The notes beneath the pieces were generated by a model. That model searched no databases. It saw nothing but the letters and a program-made list of their open reading frames with translations, and was not told the DNA's origin. A stretch of 64,000 nucleotides of DNA from Sciurus carolinensis (lineage: Eukaryota > Chordata > Mammalia > Rodentia > Sciuridae), in the NCBI RefSeq assembly GCF_902686445.1, contig NC_062217.1:88655758-88719757 (forward strand), read 5' to 3'. A program made the position numbers and the translations under genes. Below are positions 39,141 to 52,106 of the stretch, piece by piece (within the stretch, counting starts at the first letter, position 1; every line of letters begins with the position of its first letter).

Positions 39141-39931
39141 GACCCAAAGCCAGAGAGACAAGAACTGGCTCATCTAAATGTTTGCTTTACTCTAAAATAA
39201 AAACTAAACACTCAGGAAGATCTCAGGAACTAGAAAAACAGTCTTTTCTCCCTTCTTCCCTCCTTCAGTAACTTCCCTTTCACTTTTTTTCCCTTTCTCC
39301 TCCCCTCCTCTTCAACGAACTGGAAATCTTCCCTACTTCTTATTTAGAAGGAAATTCTTTGTTATCTTAGCCCCAGAGATTATGCCAACACATATCCCTT
39401 GAATTCTTAGCAGGCTAGGGGGTGAGTATCCTTTTGAAATATTACCTTTTTACCTTCTCTTCATGTTTCAACTCTTTGGACAATTATTCACATCAGGTAA
39501 CATTCTCTGTGAAGTTCAATTCTCCAAAAGTTAGTTGACGATGTTCAAGAATAAAATCTGTACCAACATATGTAAAAATGGAGCAAGACTATCTTTTCAC
39601 TAAATTGCTGTATTGAATGATGATCAGTACAACATCAGTGTTGTTATGAAACCAGTTATCACTAACGTATAAGCAGTGTATTGTGACCTATTAATGGCAC
39701 ACACAGTTCCAAGGACCCAGCCAGTATTCACAGTGTTACAGAATTGCTAGAGCCCATCATCTAATGCTATACATTTATAAATTCAAAGTACTATCATTAA
39801 CTTGAACATTCATACATTACACTTGATACCAAAATTAGAGATGGATATGAATTAGACAATGAAAATACTTGTGTGGAGACTGCATTACTCAATCTCCCCA
39901 ATGGTGAGAATAGTGAAGTACCAAAGAGGGT
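39141..39931. other. Intergenic, unassigned
   Basis: No gene or repeat recognised. It ends in the left target-site duplication of the following L1. Confidence 0.4.
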
Positions 39932-40172
39932 CAAGCTCAACTTTCTTTAAATTTTTTATTTATTTTCATTGTAAACACATGGGATATATGTTGATTCTCT
40001 GTTTGTACACGGAGTAAAAGCATAACATTTATGTGATCATACATTTACATAGGGTAATGTTGTTTGATTCATTCTGTTATTTTTTCCCTTCCACCCCACC
40101 CCTCCCACCCCTTTTTTCCCTCTATATAGTCCCTCCTTCCTCCATTCTCGCCCCTCCCCCCATTATGTGTCC

Positions 40173-43100
40173 TCATCTGCTTATCAGCAAGATCATTCTT
40201 CCTTTGGTTTTTTGAGATTGGCTTATCTCACTTAGCATGATATTCTCCAATTTCATCCATTTGCCTGCAAATGCCATAATTTTATTATTCTTTATGACTG
40301 AGTAATATTCCATTGTATAAATATACCACAGTTTCTTTATCCATTCATCAATTGAAGGGCATCTAGGTTGGTTCCAAAATCTGGCTATTGTAAATTGAAC
40401 AGCTATGAACATTGATGTGGCTGCATCTTTGTAGTATTCTGCTTTTAAGTCCTTTGGGTATAGGCCAAGGAGTGGGATAGCTGGGTCAAATGGTGGTTCC
40501 ATTCCAAGCTCTCTGAGGAATCTCCACACTGTTTTCCAGATTGACAGCACTAATTTGAAACCACGCCAGTCATGTATGAGTGCACCTTTTTCCCTACATC
40601 CTCTCCAACACCTATTGTTCCTTGTATTCTTGATAATTGCCATTCTAATAGGGGTGAGATGGAATTTTAGGGTAGTTTTCATTTGCATTTCTCTTATTAC
40701 TAGAGATGTGAACATTTTTTCATATATCTGTTGATTGCTTGTACATCTTCTTCTGTGAACTGTCTGTTCATTTCCTTAGCCCTTTTGTTGATTGGATTAT
40801 ATGTATTCTTGTGTAGATTTTTTTAAGTTCTTTATAGATTCTGGAGATTAGTGCTCTATCTGAAGTATGGGTGGCAAAGATTTTCTGCAACTCTGTAGGT
40901 TCTCTCTTCACATTACTGATAGTTTCCTTTACTGAGAGAATGCTTTTTAGTTTGAATATATCCCAGTTTTTGATTCTTGTTTTATTTCTTGTGCTATGGG
41001 AGTCCTGTTAAGGAAGTCTGATCCTAAGTCAACATATTGAAGATTTGGACCTACTTTTTCTTCTATAAGATGAAGGGCCTCTGGTCTGATTCTGAGGTCC
41101 TTGATCCATTTTGCATTGGGTTTTCTGCAGGGTGATAGGAGTTTAGTTCCATTCTGCTACATATGGATTTCCAGTTTTCCCAGCAACATTTGTTGAAGAG
41201 GCTATCTTTTCTCCATTGCATATTTTTGGCACATTTGTCTCATATGAGAAAAATATATTTATTTGGGCTTGTGTCCATGTCCTCTATTCTGTACCATTGA
41301 TCTACCTGTCTATTTGGGTGCCAATACCATGCCGTTTTTGTTACTATTTCTCTGTAGTATGGTTGAAGGTCTGGTATTGCGATACCACCTGCTTCACACT
41401 TCCTGCTAAGGATTGCTTTAGCTATTCTGGATTTCTTATTCTTCCAGATGAATTTCATGATTCCTTGCTCTATTTCTGTAAGTTACATCATTGGAATTTT
41501 AATTGGAATTGCATTGAATGTGTATAGCACTTTTTGAAGTATGGCCATTTTGACAATATTAATTCTGCCTATCCAGGAGCATTGGAGATATTTCCATCTT
41601 CTAAGGTTCTCTCTAATTTCTTTCTTCAGTGTTGTGTCGTTCTCATTGTAGACGTCTTTCACCTATTTTGTTAGATTGATTCTCAAGTATTTTTTTTTTT
41701 TGAGGCTATTGTGAATGGTGTAGTTTTCCTAACCTCTCTCTCTGAAGATTCATCACTGATGTATAAAAATGCATTGGATTTATGAGCATTGATCTTGTAA
41801 CCTGCTACTTTACTGAATTCACTTATGAGTTCTAAAAGTTTTCTGGTGAAATTTCCCACTTCCTCTAAATATATAATCATGTCATCAGCAAATAGGGATA
41901 GTTTGAGTTCTTCTTTTCCTATTTATATCCATTTAATTTCTTTGGTCTGTTTAATTGCTCTGGCTAGAGTTTCAAGGACAATGTTGAATAGAAAAGGTGA
42001 AAGAGGGCATCCCTGCGTTGTTCCGGTTTTTAGGGGGAATACTTTTAGTTTTTACCATTTAGAATGATAATGGCCATGGGCTTAGCATAGATGGCCTTTA
42101 CAATGTTAAGGAATGTTCCCATTATCCCTATTTTTTCTAATGTTTTGAGCATAAAGGGATGCTTTATTTTATCCAATGATTTTTCTGCATCCATCGAAAT
42201 AATCAAGTGATTCTTTACTTTAACTTTGTTGATATGATGAATTACATTTATAGATTTCCAGAGGTTGAACCAACCTTGCATCCCTGGGATAAAACCCACT
42301 TGATCTCGGTGCACTATTTTTTAATATATTTTTGTTTGCCATTCGCTAAAATTTTGTTGTGAATTTTTGTGTCTATATTCATTAAGTATATTAGTCTGAA
42401 ATTTTCTTTCCTTGATGTGTCTCTGTCTGGTTTAGGTATCAGGGTGATATTGGCTTCATAGAATGAGTTTGGGAGGGTACCCTCCTCTTGTATTTCATGG
42501 AATAGTTTGAGGAGTATTGGAATGAACTCTTCTTTAAAGGTTTTGTAGAACTCGACTGAGAACCCATCTGATCCCGAACTTTTCTTTGTTGGTAGTCTTT
42601 TGATGACTTTTTGTATTTCATTACTTGAAATTGGTCTATTTAAGTTGTGTTTGCCCTACTGCTTCAGTTTATGTAATTCATATGTCTCTACAAACCTGTT
42701 GATGTCTTTGAGATTTTCTGATTTGTTGTAGTATAGATTTTTAAAATAACTTCTAATTATGTTTTGTATTTCACTCATGTCTGTAGTTATATTTCCTTGT
42801 TCATTCAAAATTTTAGTAATTTGAGTTTTCTCTCTCCTTCTCTTTCTTATTGTGGCTAAGGGTTTATCAATTTTGTTTATTTTTTCAAAGAACCAACTCT
42901 TTATTTTGTTAATTTTTTCTATTATTTCTTTTGTTTCAATTTCATTGATTTCAGCTCAGATTTTAACTATTTCCTGTCTTCTACTGATTTTGGTGTTGAT
43001 CTTTTCTTCTTTATCTAGGGCTTTAAGCTGTAGTGTTAAGTCGCTTATTTGTTGATTTTTTCTTCTTTTATTGAATATGCTCCATGAAATAAATTTTCCT

Positions 43101-44016
43101 CAAAGTACTGCTTTCATAGTGTCCCAGAGATTTTGATATGATGTGTCTTTGTTCTCGTTTACTTCTAAGAATTTTTTATTTCCCTCCTGATGTCTTCTGT
43201 TATCCATTCATCATATAATAGTGTATTATTTAATCTCCAGGTGTTGGAGTAGTTTCTGTTTTTTATTGTGTCATTTACTTCTAATTTCAATCCATTATGG
43301 TCTGATAGAATACAAGGTATTATCTCTATCTTATTGTATTTGCTAACATTAGCTCTATGGCATAAAATATGGTTTATATTGGAGAAGGATCCATGTGCTG
43401 CTGAGAAGAAGGTATATTTGCTCTTTGTTGGATGGTATATTTGCTCTTTGTTGGGTGGTATATTCTATATATGTCCATTAAGTGTAAATTATTGATTGTG
43501 TTATTGAGATCTATGGTTTCTTTATTCAGGTTTTGTTTGGAAGATCTGTCCAGTGGTGAGAGAGGTGTGTTAAAATCACCTAGTATTATTGTGTTGTGAT
43601 CTATTCGATTTCTGGAATTGAGAAGGATTTGTTTGACATACATGGATGAGCCAATGTTTGGGGCATACATATTTATGATTGTTATGTCTTGCTGATTTAT
43701 GCTTCCCTTAAGCAGTATGAAATGTCCTTCTTTATCCCTTCTGACTAACTTTGGGTTGAAGTCCACATTATCCCAAATGAGGTTGGATACTCCAGCTTTT
43801 TTGTTGTGTCCGTGTGCATGGTATGTTTTTCCCCATCCTTTCACCTTTAGTCTGTCGTTATCTCTATCTATGAGATGCGTCTCTTGCAGGCAGCATATTC
43901 ATGGATTTTTTTTTAATCCAAACTGCCAGTTTATGTCTTTTGATTGATGAGTTCAGGACATTAACATTCAGGATTATTATTAATATATGATTTTTACTTC
44001 CAGTCATTTGGCTCAT
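40173..44016 (-). pseudogene. L1 ORF2 (endonuclease/reverse transcriptase), broken
   Basis: Pieces appear in order. The endonuclease starts near 44016, with segment 43374-43844 containing GWGKTYHAHG and GDFNTPLSPLDRS-type motifs. The reverse-transcriptase region lies at 41683-42621, including a DAEKSLDKI segment where functional copies have DAEKAFDKI. The C-terminal region is 40173-40715, with the typical [16 protein letters not shown] and [11 protein letters not shown] motifs. Multiple stops and frameshifts separate these pieces. Confidence 0.9.
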
Positions 44017-44099
44017 TTTTGTTTTTTGACATGATTTGGTTTCTCCTTTATTTGGCTATTCCTCTAGGCTAGTTCCTCCCTTTGCTGATTTGCATTGTT

Positions 44100-45108
44100 G
44101 TTTTTCATCTCTTCCTCATGGAATATTTTGCTGAGAATGTTCTGCAATGCTGACTTTCTTTTTGTAAATTCTTTTAGTTTTTGTTTATCATGGAAGGATT
44201 TTATTTCATCATCAAAAGGTAAGTTTTGCTGGGTAGAAGATTATTAGTTGGCATCCATTGTCTTTCAGCGCTTGATGTGTGTTGTTCCAGGCTCTTCCAG
44301 GTTTTTGGGTCTGGTTTCAAAAATCTGCTGATATCCTTATTGGTTCCCCCCCAAATGTAACTTGATTCTTTTCTCTCACATTCTTTAAAATTCTGTCTTT
44401 ATTTCGTATGTTAGGTATTTTCATAATAATGTGCCTTGGTGTGGGTCTGTTGTAATTTTGCATATTTGGAGTCCTATAAGTCTCTTGTACTTGATTTTCC
44501 ATTTCATTTTTCAGATTTGGGGTATTTTCTGATATTATTTCATTGAATAGATTGTTCATTCCTTTGGTTTGTTTCTCTGTGCCTTCCTCAATCTCAATAA
44601 TTCTCAAATTGGGCCTTTTTATGATATCCCATAATTCTTGTAGATTCTGTTCATGATTTCTTACCATCTTCTCTGTTGGTTAACTTTGTTTTCAAGATTA
44701 AATATTTTGTCTTCAATGTCTGAGATTCTGTCTTCCAGGTGTTCTATCCTATTGGTTATGCTTTCTATGGAGTTTTTAATTTCGTTTATTGTTTCATTCA
44801 TTTCAAAGATTTCTCTTTGTTTGTTTTTTTTTCAGAATCTCTAACTCTTTATTGAAATGATCTTTTGCTTCCTGTATTTGATCTTTTAACTCTTGATTGG
44901 TGTGATCATTTAATGCCTGCATTTGCTCTTTCATCTCATACTTCAATACATGCATTTGATCTTTCATCTCCACATTTGCTTCTCTGATTGTTTTAAATAT
45001 GTACATTCTGAACTCTCTTTCTGACATTTCTTCTGCCATGCTGTCGTTAGGTTTTATTGATATAGCATCTAGGTTTGTTTGGGACATTTTCTTCCCTTGT
45101 TTTCTCAT
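44100..45108 (-). pseudogene. L1 ORF1, broken
   Basis: It starts at 45108 with MRKQGKKMSQTNLDAI. The first open piece (45108-44803) covers the N-terminus and coiled coil with an EMK-QMQ heptad repeat. The second (44667-44317) covers the RNA-binding core, with NLRIIEIEEG where relatives have NLRIIGIEEG. The frame breaks near 44800, 44680 and 44330. Confidence 0.88.
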
Positions 45109-45289
45109 ATTGGTCAGATATCAGTGGGATTCTGAGATATTGCAGATTTCCTCTATTGGCTTATAGTGTCCCTGTAGATTTCCAGCATATCATCTCTTAA
45201 CCTTCAGTAGCCTGAAGTCTCGGAGGAACTTGATAATGCAGTGCTTCCGAAGAAAGCTGTCCCTGGCCCGCTGTTGGGTATGGGATTGG

Positions 45290-45640
45290 GGGTGGATGTG
45301 CTCAGAATGCCTCTCACTAGGCGGGTCTGCTAGGAGAATCTGGCTGTGAGACGGATCTGCCACTGAATGGAGCCAGGGTGCTTGGGAAAGCCTCTGGCCC
45401 TCCTGCCCTGTTCTGAGATGCTGCCTGCAGACTGGACCATGGCCCACCACTGGGGACTGGGGGTGCATGGAAAGCCTCTCACTGGGCGGTTCTCCTCTGA
45501 GTAGCTGGTTGTGGAATGGGCCTACTGCCAGATGGAGCTGGGGTGCTCTGGAAAGCCTCTCTCCACCCTGCCCTGCTCGGAGAAGCTGTCCACTGTCCCA
45601 GCTTGCTGCCCAGGCTGAGCTTCACCCAGTGGGAGTGACT
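45290..45640 (-). repeat. L1 5' UTR promoter monomers, ~166 bp units
   Basis: Two tandem units share CCTCTCACT(A/G)GGCGG (45309 and 45475), CCA(G)ATGGAGC-GGGGTGCT and GGAAAGCCTCT blocks, with a spacing of about 166 bp. They are unrelated by eye to the ~68 bp units in the L1 at 3.4-4.0 kb, so the two L1s carry different promoter types despite similar ORFs. Confidence 0.7.
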
Positions 45641-45767
45641 CAGCCAGCATCTCTGAGTTGGTCCAAGTCTCTCAATACCTCCCCTTCTTGAATCCTGAGT
45701 TCTGGAGCAACAGGAGATGTAGTCACCCTCTAGTCCACCATTTTGAAGTCTCCAAGCTCAGATTTCT

Positions 45768-47739
45768 ATGAGTCATTCTTGACTCAGAAAGTTAAGGGTA
45801 TATCTCATAAATACTATTTACAGTATGTAGAAGCCTAAGTGAGAAACATTTTAGAATGTGAGTGTGGGTCTTAGAATATCTCATCCACCCATACACCTTT
45901 ATCAGCTATTGAATTTCCACTGCTGCTGGAAACAGTCTCCTGTATCTTTATACCAGACTCATCTCTTTTGCCACTCTTTCTCATCATTTTCACATTGGAA
46001 AGAAGAAGATAAAACCCGTCTTTTCCACATCTACTATTTGCCAGTAATTCTGTTCTTGTCAAGCCTATATTTTGCACTCTATCTGATTCTATCCTTGAGT
46101 TTTTTAAAAAATATTTAGATCACGTGCAGATGTTGAGCTCTGAGGAAGTTTTATTTTAGATCCCATCCACTTTGGAATGTGCCTCATCTTTTAGGATCCG
46201 TATGTTTTTCCCTTTAATCATAGTAATTACCATGACCTAGGCTCATTCTCCTGAGGGTCCTTCCTCAGGGTTTTCTCTAATTTGCCACTGAATAAGAGGC
46301 AAATTTCTACAGAAAATTCTAGGTTTTTAAGCTATTTTAAAAATGTAAAAGTAAAAACAGTTACTATCTTTCATAAATCAAGTTTATAAAAATGGGAGAC
46401 TAAAACTATACCAAATGAGGACCATTCATGAACTAAAATACTGATTAGGGAGGCCATATTGAAAAGCAATAAGACAACATTTTATAAAACAAGTAAAGCA
46501 AACAACCTGTACTTTATAAACTCACTATTTATAAAGGGACATTTACAAGGATGATCCTCCTATCATCATGTTTGGGGGTTTGGGATTTTATGTCTCCAAC
46601 TGAAATGAAAGAATAAACAAATTTTGGTGGGTGAGGATAGGTGATCATGGATCAAAAAGAAAGTATGACTCAATGAAATAATCAAAAATGCTTTCATGAA
46701 CAGGCTGCTACATAATACTAATGGTGTTATTAACTCAATAATCTATAATTTTTTTAACACACACACAAAAATTGTATTTCACCTTGAAGTAAATGACTCA
46801 CATACACCCAGATCAAGTGGAAAGGGTTGTTCTTATTGTATTGTTTTCCTACTTCTTTCATAGAAAATTACCAAATTTTCACCACTTAAATATAAAATCC
46901 TTGACTTCATCTCATCTTCAAAATCTCTTTTGCCATTCAAGGACACATATTCATAGATTTCAGTGATTAGGAGGTTTTTATTCCATCAGAGGAGAGGGTT
47001 CTTTATTCATTCTGCTAAACCAAAATAAAATCACAGGCTTCAGAGTGAATTCACCTATAGTATAGTAATATGAGAGTGGAAACCTGAAATGGAGCAAAAG
47101 TTAGGAATGAATTGGCATAGCAATAATATAATATAATAATAATAACAATAATATAATATATATAGTATAGAATAATATAAGTCATTTATGCAAAAGTGTT
47201 CAAAACACAGAAAATTGTAATGGGTAAAACTAAACAAAAACAAAACTGCAAAGTCCCAGAACTAGAAAAACATCTAGACAGAGAAATAGAAAATCAACCC
47301 AGGGGAATATTTGGTAACTAATAACAAGTAGCTACACTGTTTGATACATGGAAGATGGATATATGAAAGAGAGTTATTGATTAATAGATGAATAATAGAC
47401 AATATAGATTGATAACCTAATAAATATATACATAGAGTGATTAATTAATAAATGAATACAGATTACATGATACAGACAGATGATTGATACATACATTGAT
47501 TACTTGATAAATTATAGATAGGTAGATGACAGTATGAGATAAACTCAATCTAGTCAAGAACAAAGAATTATGATTAGTGGGTGTTATAAAGGTCACCATC
47601 CTGAAAACAATTTCAAGCAGCCTTGACTTTGTGCTCTGTGATTTTAAAGGCTTGTGTCTATTTTTACAACTTAAACTGCAAATGGGAATTTGTCATTAAC
47701 AAACCCCCCCTTTGATGATGTAAAAATTGACATTGCTTG
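45768..47739. other. AT-rich intergenic DNA with simple repeats
   Basis: No gene supported. Simple-sequence tracts are an ATA/ATAAT-rich stretch (about 47124-47175) and a degenerate GATAGATGAATAAT-like tetranucleotide tract (about 47340-47530). Confidence 0.45.
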
Positions 47740-47948
47740 GGGGTGGGTGGAGGGTACAAGGATTGAACTCAGGGACACTCAAACATTGAGCCACAAGCCC
47801 AACCTATTTTGTATTTTATTTAGAGATATGGTCTCACTGAGTTGCTTAGTACCTCTCTTTTGCTGAGACTGGCTTTGAACTCACCATCCTCCTGCCTTAG
47901 CCTCCCAAGTCCCTGGTATTACAGGTGTGTACCACCACGCACTGCTAA
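47740..47948 (-). mobile_element. B1-ID composite SINE, minus strand
   Basis: The minus strand gives the 7SL half (GTGGTGGTACACACCTGTAAT ... GAGGCTAAGGCAGGAGGATG), then the ID half (GGGCTTGTGGCTCAATGTTTG). The right end is at about 47948 and it lies upstream of the truncated L1. Confidence 0.88.
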
Positions 47949-48198
47949 AACTGACATTTTAATGACATCACTTGATTGTTGGAAATTATTAGTTCAACAA
48001 GATTGTTTAAGAAAAATTGTAAGAAAGAATGGGGCACAGTTTCCATCTCTGAAAAGTTTAGGAAAAATAAAGGTGGTCTGATTTCACAACTGTTACAAAG
48101 ATTAGTGAATTTCATTCTAGAAAGTTACAGTTTGACCAGTTCACAAGGTCATGTACCAGTGGGTATGTGTAGACAGTTCACTTCAAAAGTGCAATTGG

Positions 48199-48601
48199 TG
48201 TGGTACATATACACAATGCAATATTACTCAGCATAAAGAAAAATGAAATTATGGCATTTGCCAGTAAATGGATGGAATTGGAGAATATCAAGCTAAATGA
48301 AATAAGCGAAACCCAAAAAACCAAAGGCTAAATCTTCTCTCTGATATGAGGATGCTGACTCACAATAGGGGGGAAGGGGAAGGGAGGAGTGGGGGTTCAC
48401 CAAATTGGACAGGGGGAATGGGGGGAAGAAAGTGGAGATGGGAATGAGAAAGAGTATAATGAATCAGACATAACTTTCCTATGTTCATATATGAATTCAT
48501 GACTTGTGTAAAACCACAAGAATGGGAAGTTATACTCCATGTATGTATGATATGTCAAAATACATTCTACTGTCATGTATAACTAAAAAGAACAAATTCT
48601 A
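48199..48601 (+). mobile_element. 5'-truncated L1 tail with target-site duplication
   Basis: It contains the ORF2 C-terminus (YIYTMQYYSA-like at its start), the purine-rich 3' UTR tract (48368-48450) and the 3' end. AAAAGTGCAATTGG at 48185-48198 and AAAAGTACAACTGG at 48602-48615 are a 14 bp target-site duplication with two mismatches. This is a standard 5'-truncated insertion. Confidence 0.9.
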
Positions 48602-48615
48602 AAAAGTACAACTGG

Positions 48616-49134
48616 CAACTTGCCTGACACCTATTGTAGCAAGGACTCCCCACTGCACATTAAGTGCCCTTAACCATCAGAGCCCTACTTTGATTTTCCT
48701 CTGTGACTGATAGACAAACTGATTAATGAATATAAAAAATAGGTGATAGATTAACTGATAAAAATCTAGATATATGATAAGTAGATAGATTGGTTAATTA
48801 ATATAGGGTAAATGGAAGATAGGCAGAGAGGTGTACTCACCACAAGCTGTGTATAAGAACTTTGACCAAAGAAGCATGGAGTTGGGATTGTTTGGGTTAT
48901 TTAACAACTTAACAACTAAAACTGGTTCCATTTTTATGAAGGTGAAGATCCAAGAGTGGTTTCTGGAAAGATACTAAGATGCAGGAAAACAGGTGTACCT
49001 GGGCTGAGGCAAGCTAAGCCAAGTTAAGCCAGTCAGGCTTTCTCAGTGAGAAGCTTATGGAGGTCCAGGAAAAGGTGGTGGGAGGAAACCCCTTGCTCTC
49101 AGTTTTTAAACCTCAATGGCCCCTGTTCCTTCAG
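48616..49134. other. Spacer before first recognised exon
   Basis: About 0.5 kb with no motif or exon that I can defend. If the cysteine-rich gene had exons further 5', I did not recognise them here. Confidence 0.4.
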
Positions 49135-49336
49135 GAGGGACTCCCCTTTGGTGACATCTGCCCCCCTGGCCACTTCTGCCCTGCTGGCATCAAGGATCCC
49201 AGGCAGTGGCTCTGCCCTGCAGGGACCTGGAATGCAAAGAGAGGGACTTGGGACCAGAGCTGGTGTCTGCCCTGACCACCTGAGCTATTGTGCACTGAGG
49301 CTGGTGAGGAACCCCAAGGGGTCCAATGTGCACCAG
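49135..49336 (+). pseudogene. Block 1, GCC module (phase 0 to 1), stop
   Basis: The acceptor is TTCCTTCAG and the donor G|GTGAG. The frame reads GDICPPGHFCPAG, then LCPAGTW, then WCLP followed by TGA at 49273-49275 exactly where the CxxC motif needs a cysteine (TGC to TGA). After the stop the same frame continues PPELLCTEAGEEPQGVQC to the donor. Confidence 0.8.
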
Positions 49337-49949
49337 GTGAGAGCACCAGTGGGAAGAGAACCCAATAGCCTTGGGAACCACAACACCTGAGGGACAGGCA
49401 TGCTAGAGTGTGCCTGGGTCAGCATGGCCAGTTTTGGGCCAGTGAGAGGGAGGCAGACTGGAGGCTGACGAGGATAGGGATGGGGCCTCACAAAGTAGCC
49501 CCATCACAAGTCATGTGCATCATCCCAGTCGCAAGGCCCAAGTAGAGTGGGAGAAGAGGGGGAGAAAGATAGAAGTATCCCCAAAGCTGAGTCAGAGGTT
49601 CCTGACTGCTCAATATGGGAAGAATTTTTCTTCTCTTGTGACACTTTGACCAGCCTTTGAGGAAGGCCTAATGGTCCCTCATGAACTTCTGAGATGGGGG
49701 TTCTATGCACCACAACTTCCTGTGGGCTTGGTAGTTCCTTTACCATCTTGCCACCCATACCACAGCCTCCCTGATCACACAGGGGACATGAATTAAAGAT
49801 GTGGGTTGAAATGGGCCCTAAATCATGAGTTCATAGAGAAAAAGTCCCAGAGCCTGATAGTGTACATCCAGGGCAGCAAGAACCTGAGCTAGGCGGTGTG
49901 CCAGGTTCCAGCCCACAAAGCTCCAGTCTGTTACTTCCCCTGCCTGCAG

Positions 49950-50066
49950 GATTTTACTGCCCAGGAGGGAGACAAACCCCAAGACCTCTTGGAAGACTTT
50001 GGGGATGTCTTGGAGGTCCCCTAGTGGCCACATCCAGGCTGGAAAAGGAGCACAATAATGGCACAG
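49950..50066 (+). pseudogene. Block 2, partial module (phase 1 to 1), uncertain
   Basis: A CCTGCCTGCAG acceptor is followed by GFYCPGGRQTPRPL, a module start in the expected phase 1. The rest of the block is open but lacks the usual CPxGT pattern, so hidden compensating indels are possible. The donor G|GTACTT is weak. A stronger GTGAGT at 50139 was rejected because it would leave a 25-base intron. Confidence 0.5.
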
Positions 50067-50163
50067 GTACTTAGTGGCTCACAAGGTGGCAGAATCACTT
50101 TGAAAACCTGCTACAGACCAAGGGGGATAGAACTTCAGGTGAGTAGAGCCACTTCTTTTCCAG

Positions 50164-50277
50164 GCCAACAGCGATGCCCCAAGAAGACCTGCCTTCCTGG
50201 TCACTACTGCCTTTTGGGTACGTCCAGTTCCTGGCAGGGTCAAGGCCATATGCAGAGCTGTCTGCTATGTCCTGCAG
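50164..50277 (+). pseudogene. Block 3, intact exon (phase 1 to 1)
   Basis: The acceptor is TTCTTTTCCAG and the donor CAG|GTGAGG; the length is 114 bases. It reads RCPKKTCLPGHYCLLG and ends CLLCPAG, with no stop. It is a clean symmetric module exon. Confidence 0.82.
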
Positions 50278-50725
50278 GTGAGGAGAGGGGAAAATGGGGG
50301 TCTGTCCTGGGGAAAGAAGCCAAGATTCTGTCCTGGGAACAGAGAGCATTGTTCTCAGAGAACATTGGCTTGCTAGAAATTGCATCTTCTGTAGTCTCTG
50401 TCTGGAAGTTGAGGTGGGGCCTTTGGGTAGAACAGAACTGCTTTCCCCTTTGGGGAAATCACTTCACTCAGGAACTCTGAGTATCCATCTGTCTTGTAGA
50501 GTTGAGATTAAATACCATAGAGACAGGAAGTAATAACAGACACTTACCCCTCTTCTGTTACCACAGAGCTCTCAGAGCAATGGGCATCACTTTGTTCAAA
50601 TTGTAGGACTCCAATGTTTAGGAAGTGTCACACTGCCATCTCTCTGCACTTGTCTCCCAAGCTGGAGTGTGACCCTCAGTCTCCAGACATTTCCCTGTAC
50701 TTACCCACACTGATGACACATCCTT

Positions 50726-50746
50726 ACACACACACACATACACACA

Positions 50747-50795
<49 letters not shown>

Positions 50796-50796
50796 T
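50726..50796 (+). repeat. (CA)n microsatellite
   Basis: An interrupted CA repeat in the intron between blocks 3 and 4, with a few ACAAAC and ACATAC interruptions. Confidence 0.95.
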
Positions 50797-51432
50797 CCCC
50801 TTGAAAACAGCGAAAGAACAGGACCATGAACCAGTATTTGTTTTTCTTCCCATAATAACACACTGACCCTTTCTCCTTGGAATTTATCAGAATAATTATG
50901 TGTGCCCCCTCTCAGTCTACAAAGATCTAAGCAAACCATCAGAAAATGACTTAAAGTGCAAAGAAAAGTGACAAAACTTGGCCAAGATGGGAGCAGATTT
51001 CAAAACAAATATCCAGAGACCCATACTCAGTTGCCTGTGCTGTCTTCTGGCTGGGTCTGGAACCTCCCAGCTCCCCTCTGAGGTCCCCTCCACCCTGAGG
51101 GAGACCAAAAGCACAGGAAGAACAACAAATACTGACACCTCTTTCTCATGCTTTTCTTTGAATTCCTATGCAGGGTCCTGCCATAATAAATAATAATTCA
51201 TTCAGAAGGGGGTCATCTCAGAACGAACCACCCACAAATCCTAGGAAAGAAAGGATTGACCAGGAACCTGGGCCTGGGAGCTTCCTTTGTCATGAAGGTT
51301 GCAGTTACTCCAGTCTTTATGCTCCACTCCATTCTTCTGAAATGTTCTTCTACAGAGCTCTGTAAGGTGGGAGTGACTGGGGCCAAGGTGGCACTGCACT
51401 TTGGTTTCACCTGCTCCTAACTATCTGGGCAG

Positions 51433-51559
51433 GAGCTGAGGTGGTGCACCCCAATGGAGACATCCTTGTGATGACAGGGGGACCCTTTCCTCCAGGCTAC
51501 TTCTGTCCTGTGGGCACAAGGCTGCCCCTTCCCTACCCTGTGGGTACTTTCTCATATTG
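51433..51559 (+). pseudogene. Block 4, module exon with lost cysteines (phase 1 to 2)
   Basis: It starts after CTGGGCAG and reads GAEVVHPNGDILVMTGG, then PPGYFCPVGT, then PVGTFSYW to a GTGAGT donor in phase 2. Two expected cysteines are gone: GGPF for GGPC and PLPYP for PLPCP (TAC for TGC). The frame is open. Confidence 0.75.
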
Positions 51560-52106
51560 GTGAGTGTTGCTTCCTAGGTCTGGAGCCAAACTCTGGCCTC
51601 CTCCCAGCCTCCTACCCACCCACCAGGTCCCCCAGTGAGAAGGAACATGGACCTCAGAGAGCAGAATGCTTCCTGGCCTAGGAGGGTGGAAATCCCCTGG
51701 GAAGTCAGTGTGGGTTGGAGAGAGAATGGTCAGACAACAGTGGACAATGTGAGTTCCTGGGCTGGAGAATTGTAATACCCAAGAGAGCAAAGTGATGAAG
51801 AATCCATGTGTTTTCCTGAGTCCCATTTCAGACAGACCCCATCTCCCTCTTTATGAAGCTCAACCCCCAAAAGGGGACAACCAAGAGCAAAGGGACAGTC
51901 ATGGAGCCCATGGCTATTAGAAGGCTGTTAGAAGTTCCAATTGGAGCTTCCAGATGGGTCTGAAGCCCCAGAGAGCCTGAGTTTGAGTTTAGGAGGGGCA
52001 GCCCCACAAAGGCAGCCCTGCTAGGATGCATCCACCACTCAGTACAGAGTCTCCAGGTTCTACTACTTAACTTCTGATCTCCCCGGTTTTTTTTTTGTCT
52101 CCCTAG

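Larger units (their letters stand above)
39947..45752 (-). mobile_element. Near full-length L1 LINE, minus strand (~5.8 kb)
   Basis: From right to left it contains a 5' UTR (45752 to ~45109), ORF1 (45108 to ~44100), ORF2 (44016 to ~40173) and a 3' UTR. The 3' UTR has a purine/G-rich tract (C-rich on the plus strand, 40083-40160) and an A-rich tail. CAAGCTCAACTTTCT at 39932-39946 and CAAGCTCAGATTTCT at 45753-45767 look like a slightly diverged target-site duplication. All frames are interrupted, so it is not active. Confidence 0.92.

Noticed and set aside
40033..40215. Short plus-strand frame in a C/T-rich tract
   Set aside because: It is the complement of the purine-rich L1 3' UTR.
49046..49390. 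Overlapping open frames read as separate small genes
   Set aside because: They are frames over exon blocks and their flanking introns; the cysteine pattern and splice sites support exon pieces instead.
50067..50138. Longer end for block 2 using the strong GTGAGT donor at 50139
   Set aside because: It would leave an intron of only 25 bases before block 3 and would add an in-frame TAG.
50614..50939. Open frames rich in Thr-His or Val-Cys
   Set aside because: They are translations of the (CA)n repeat.
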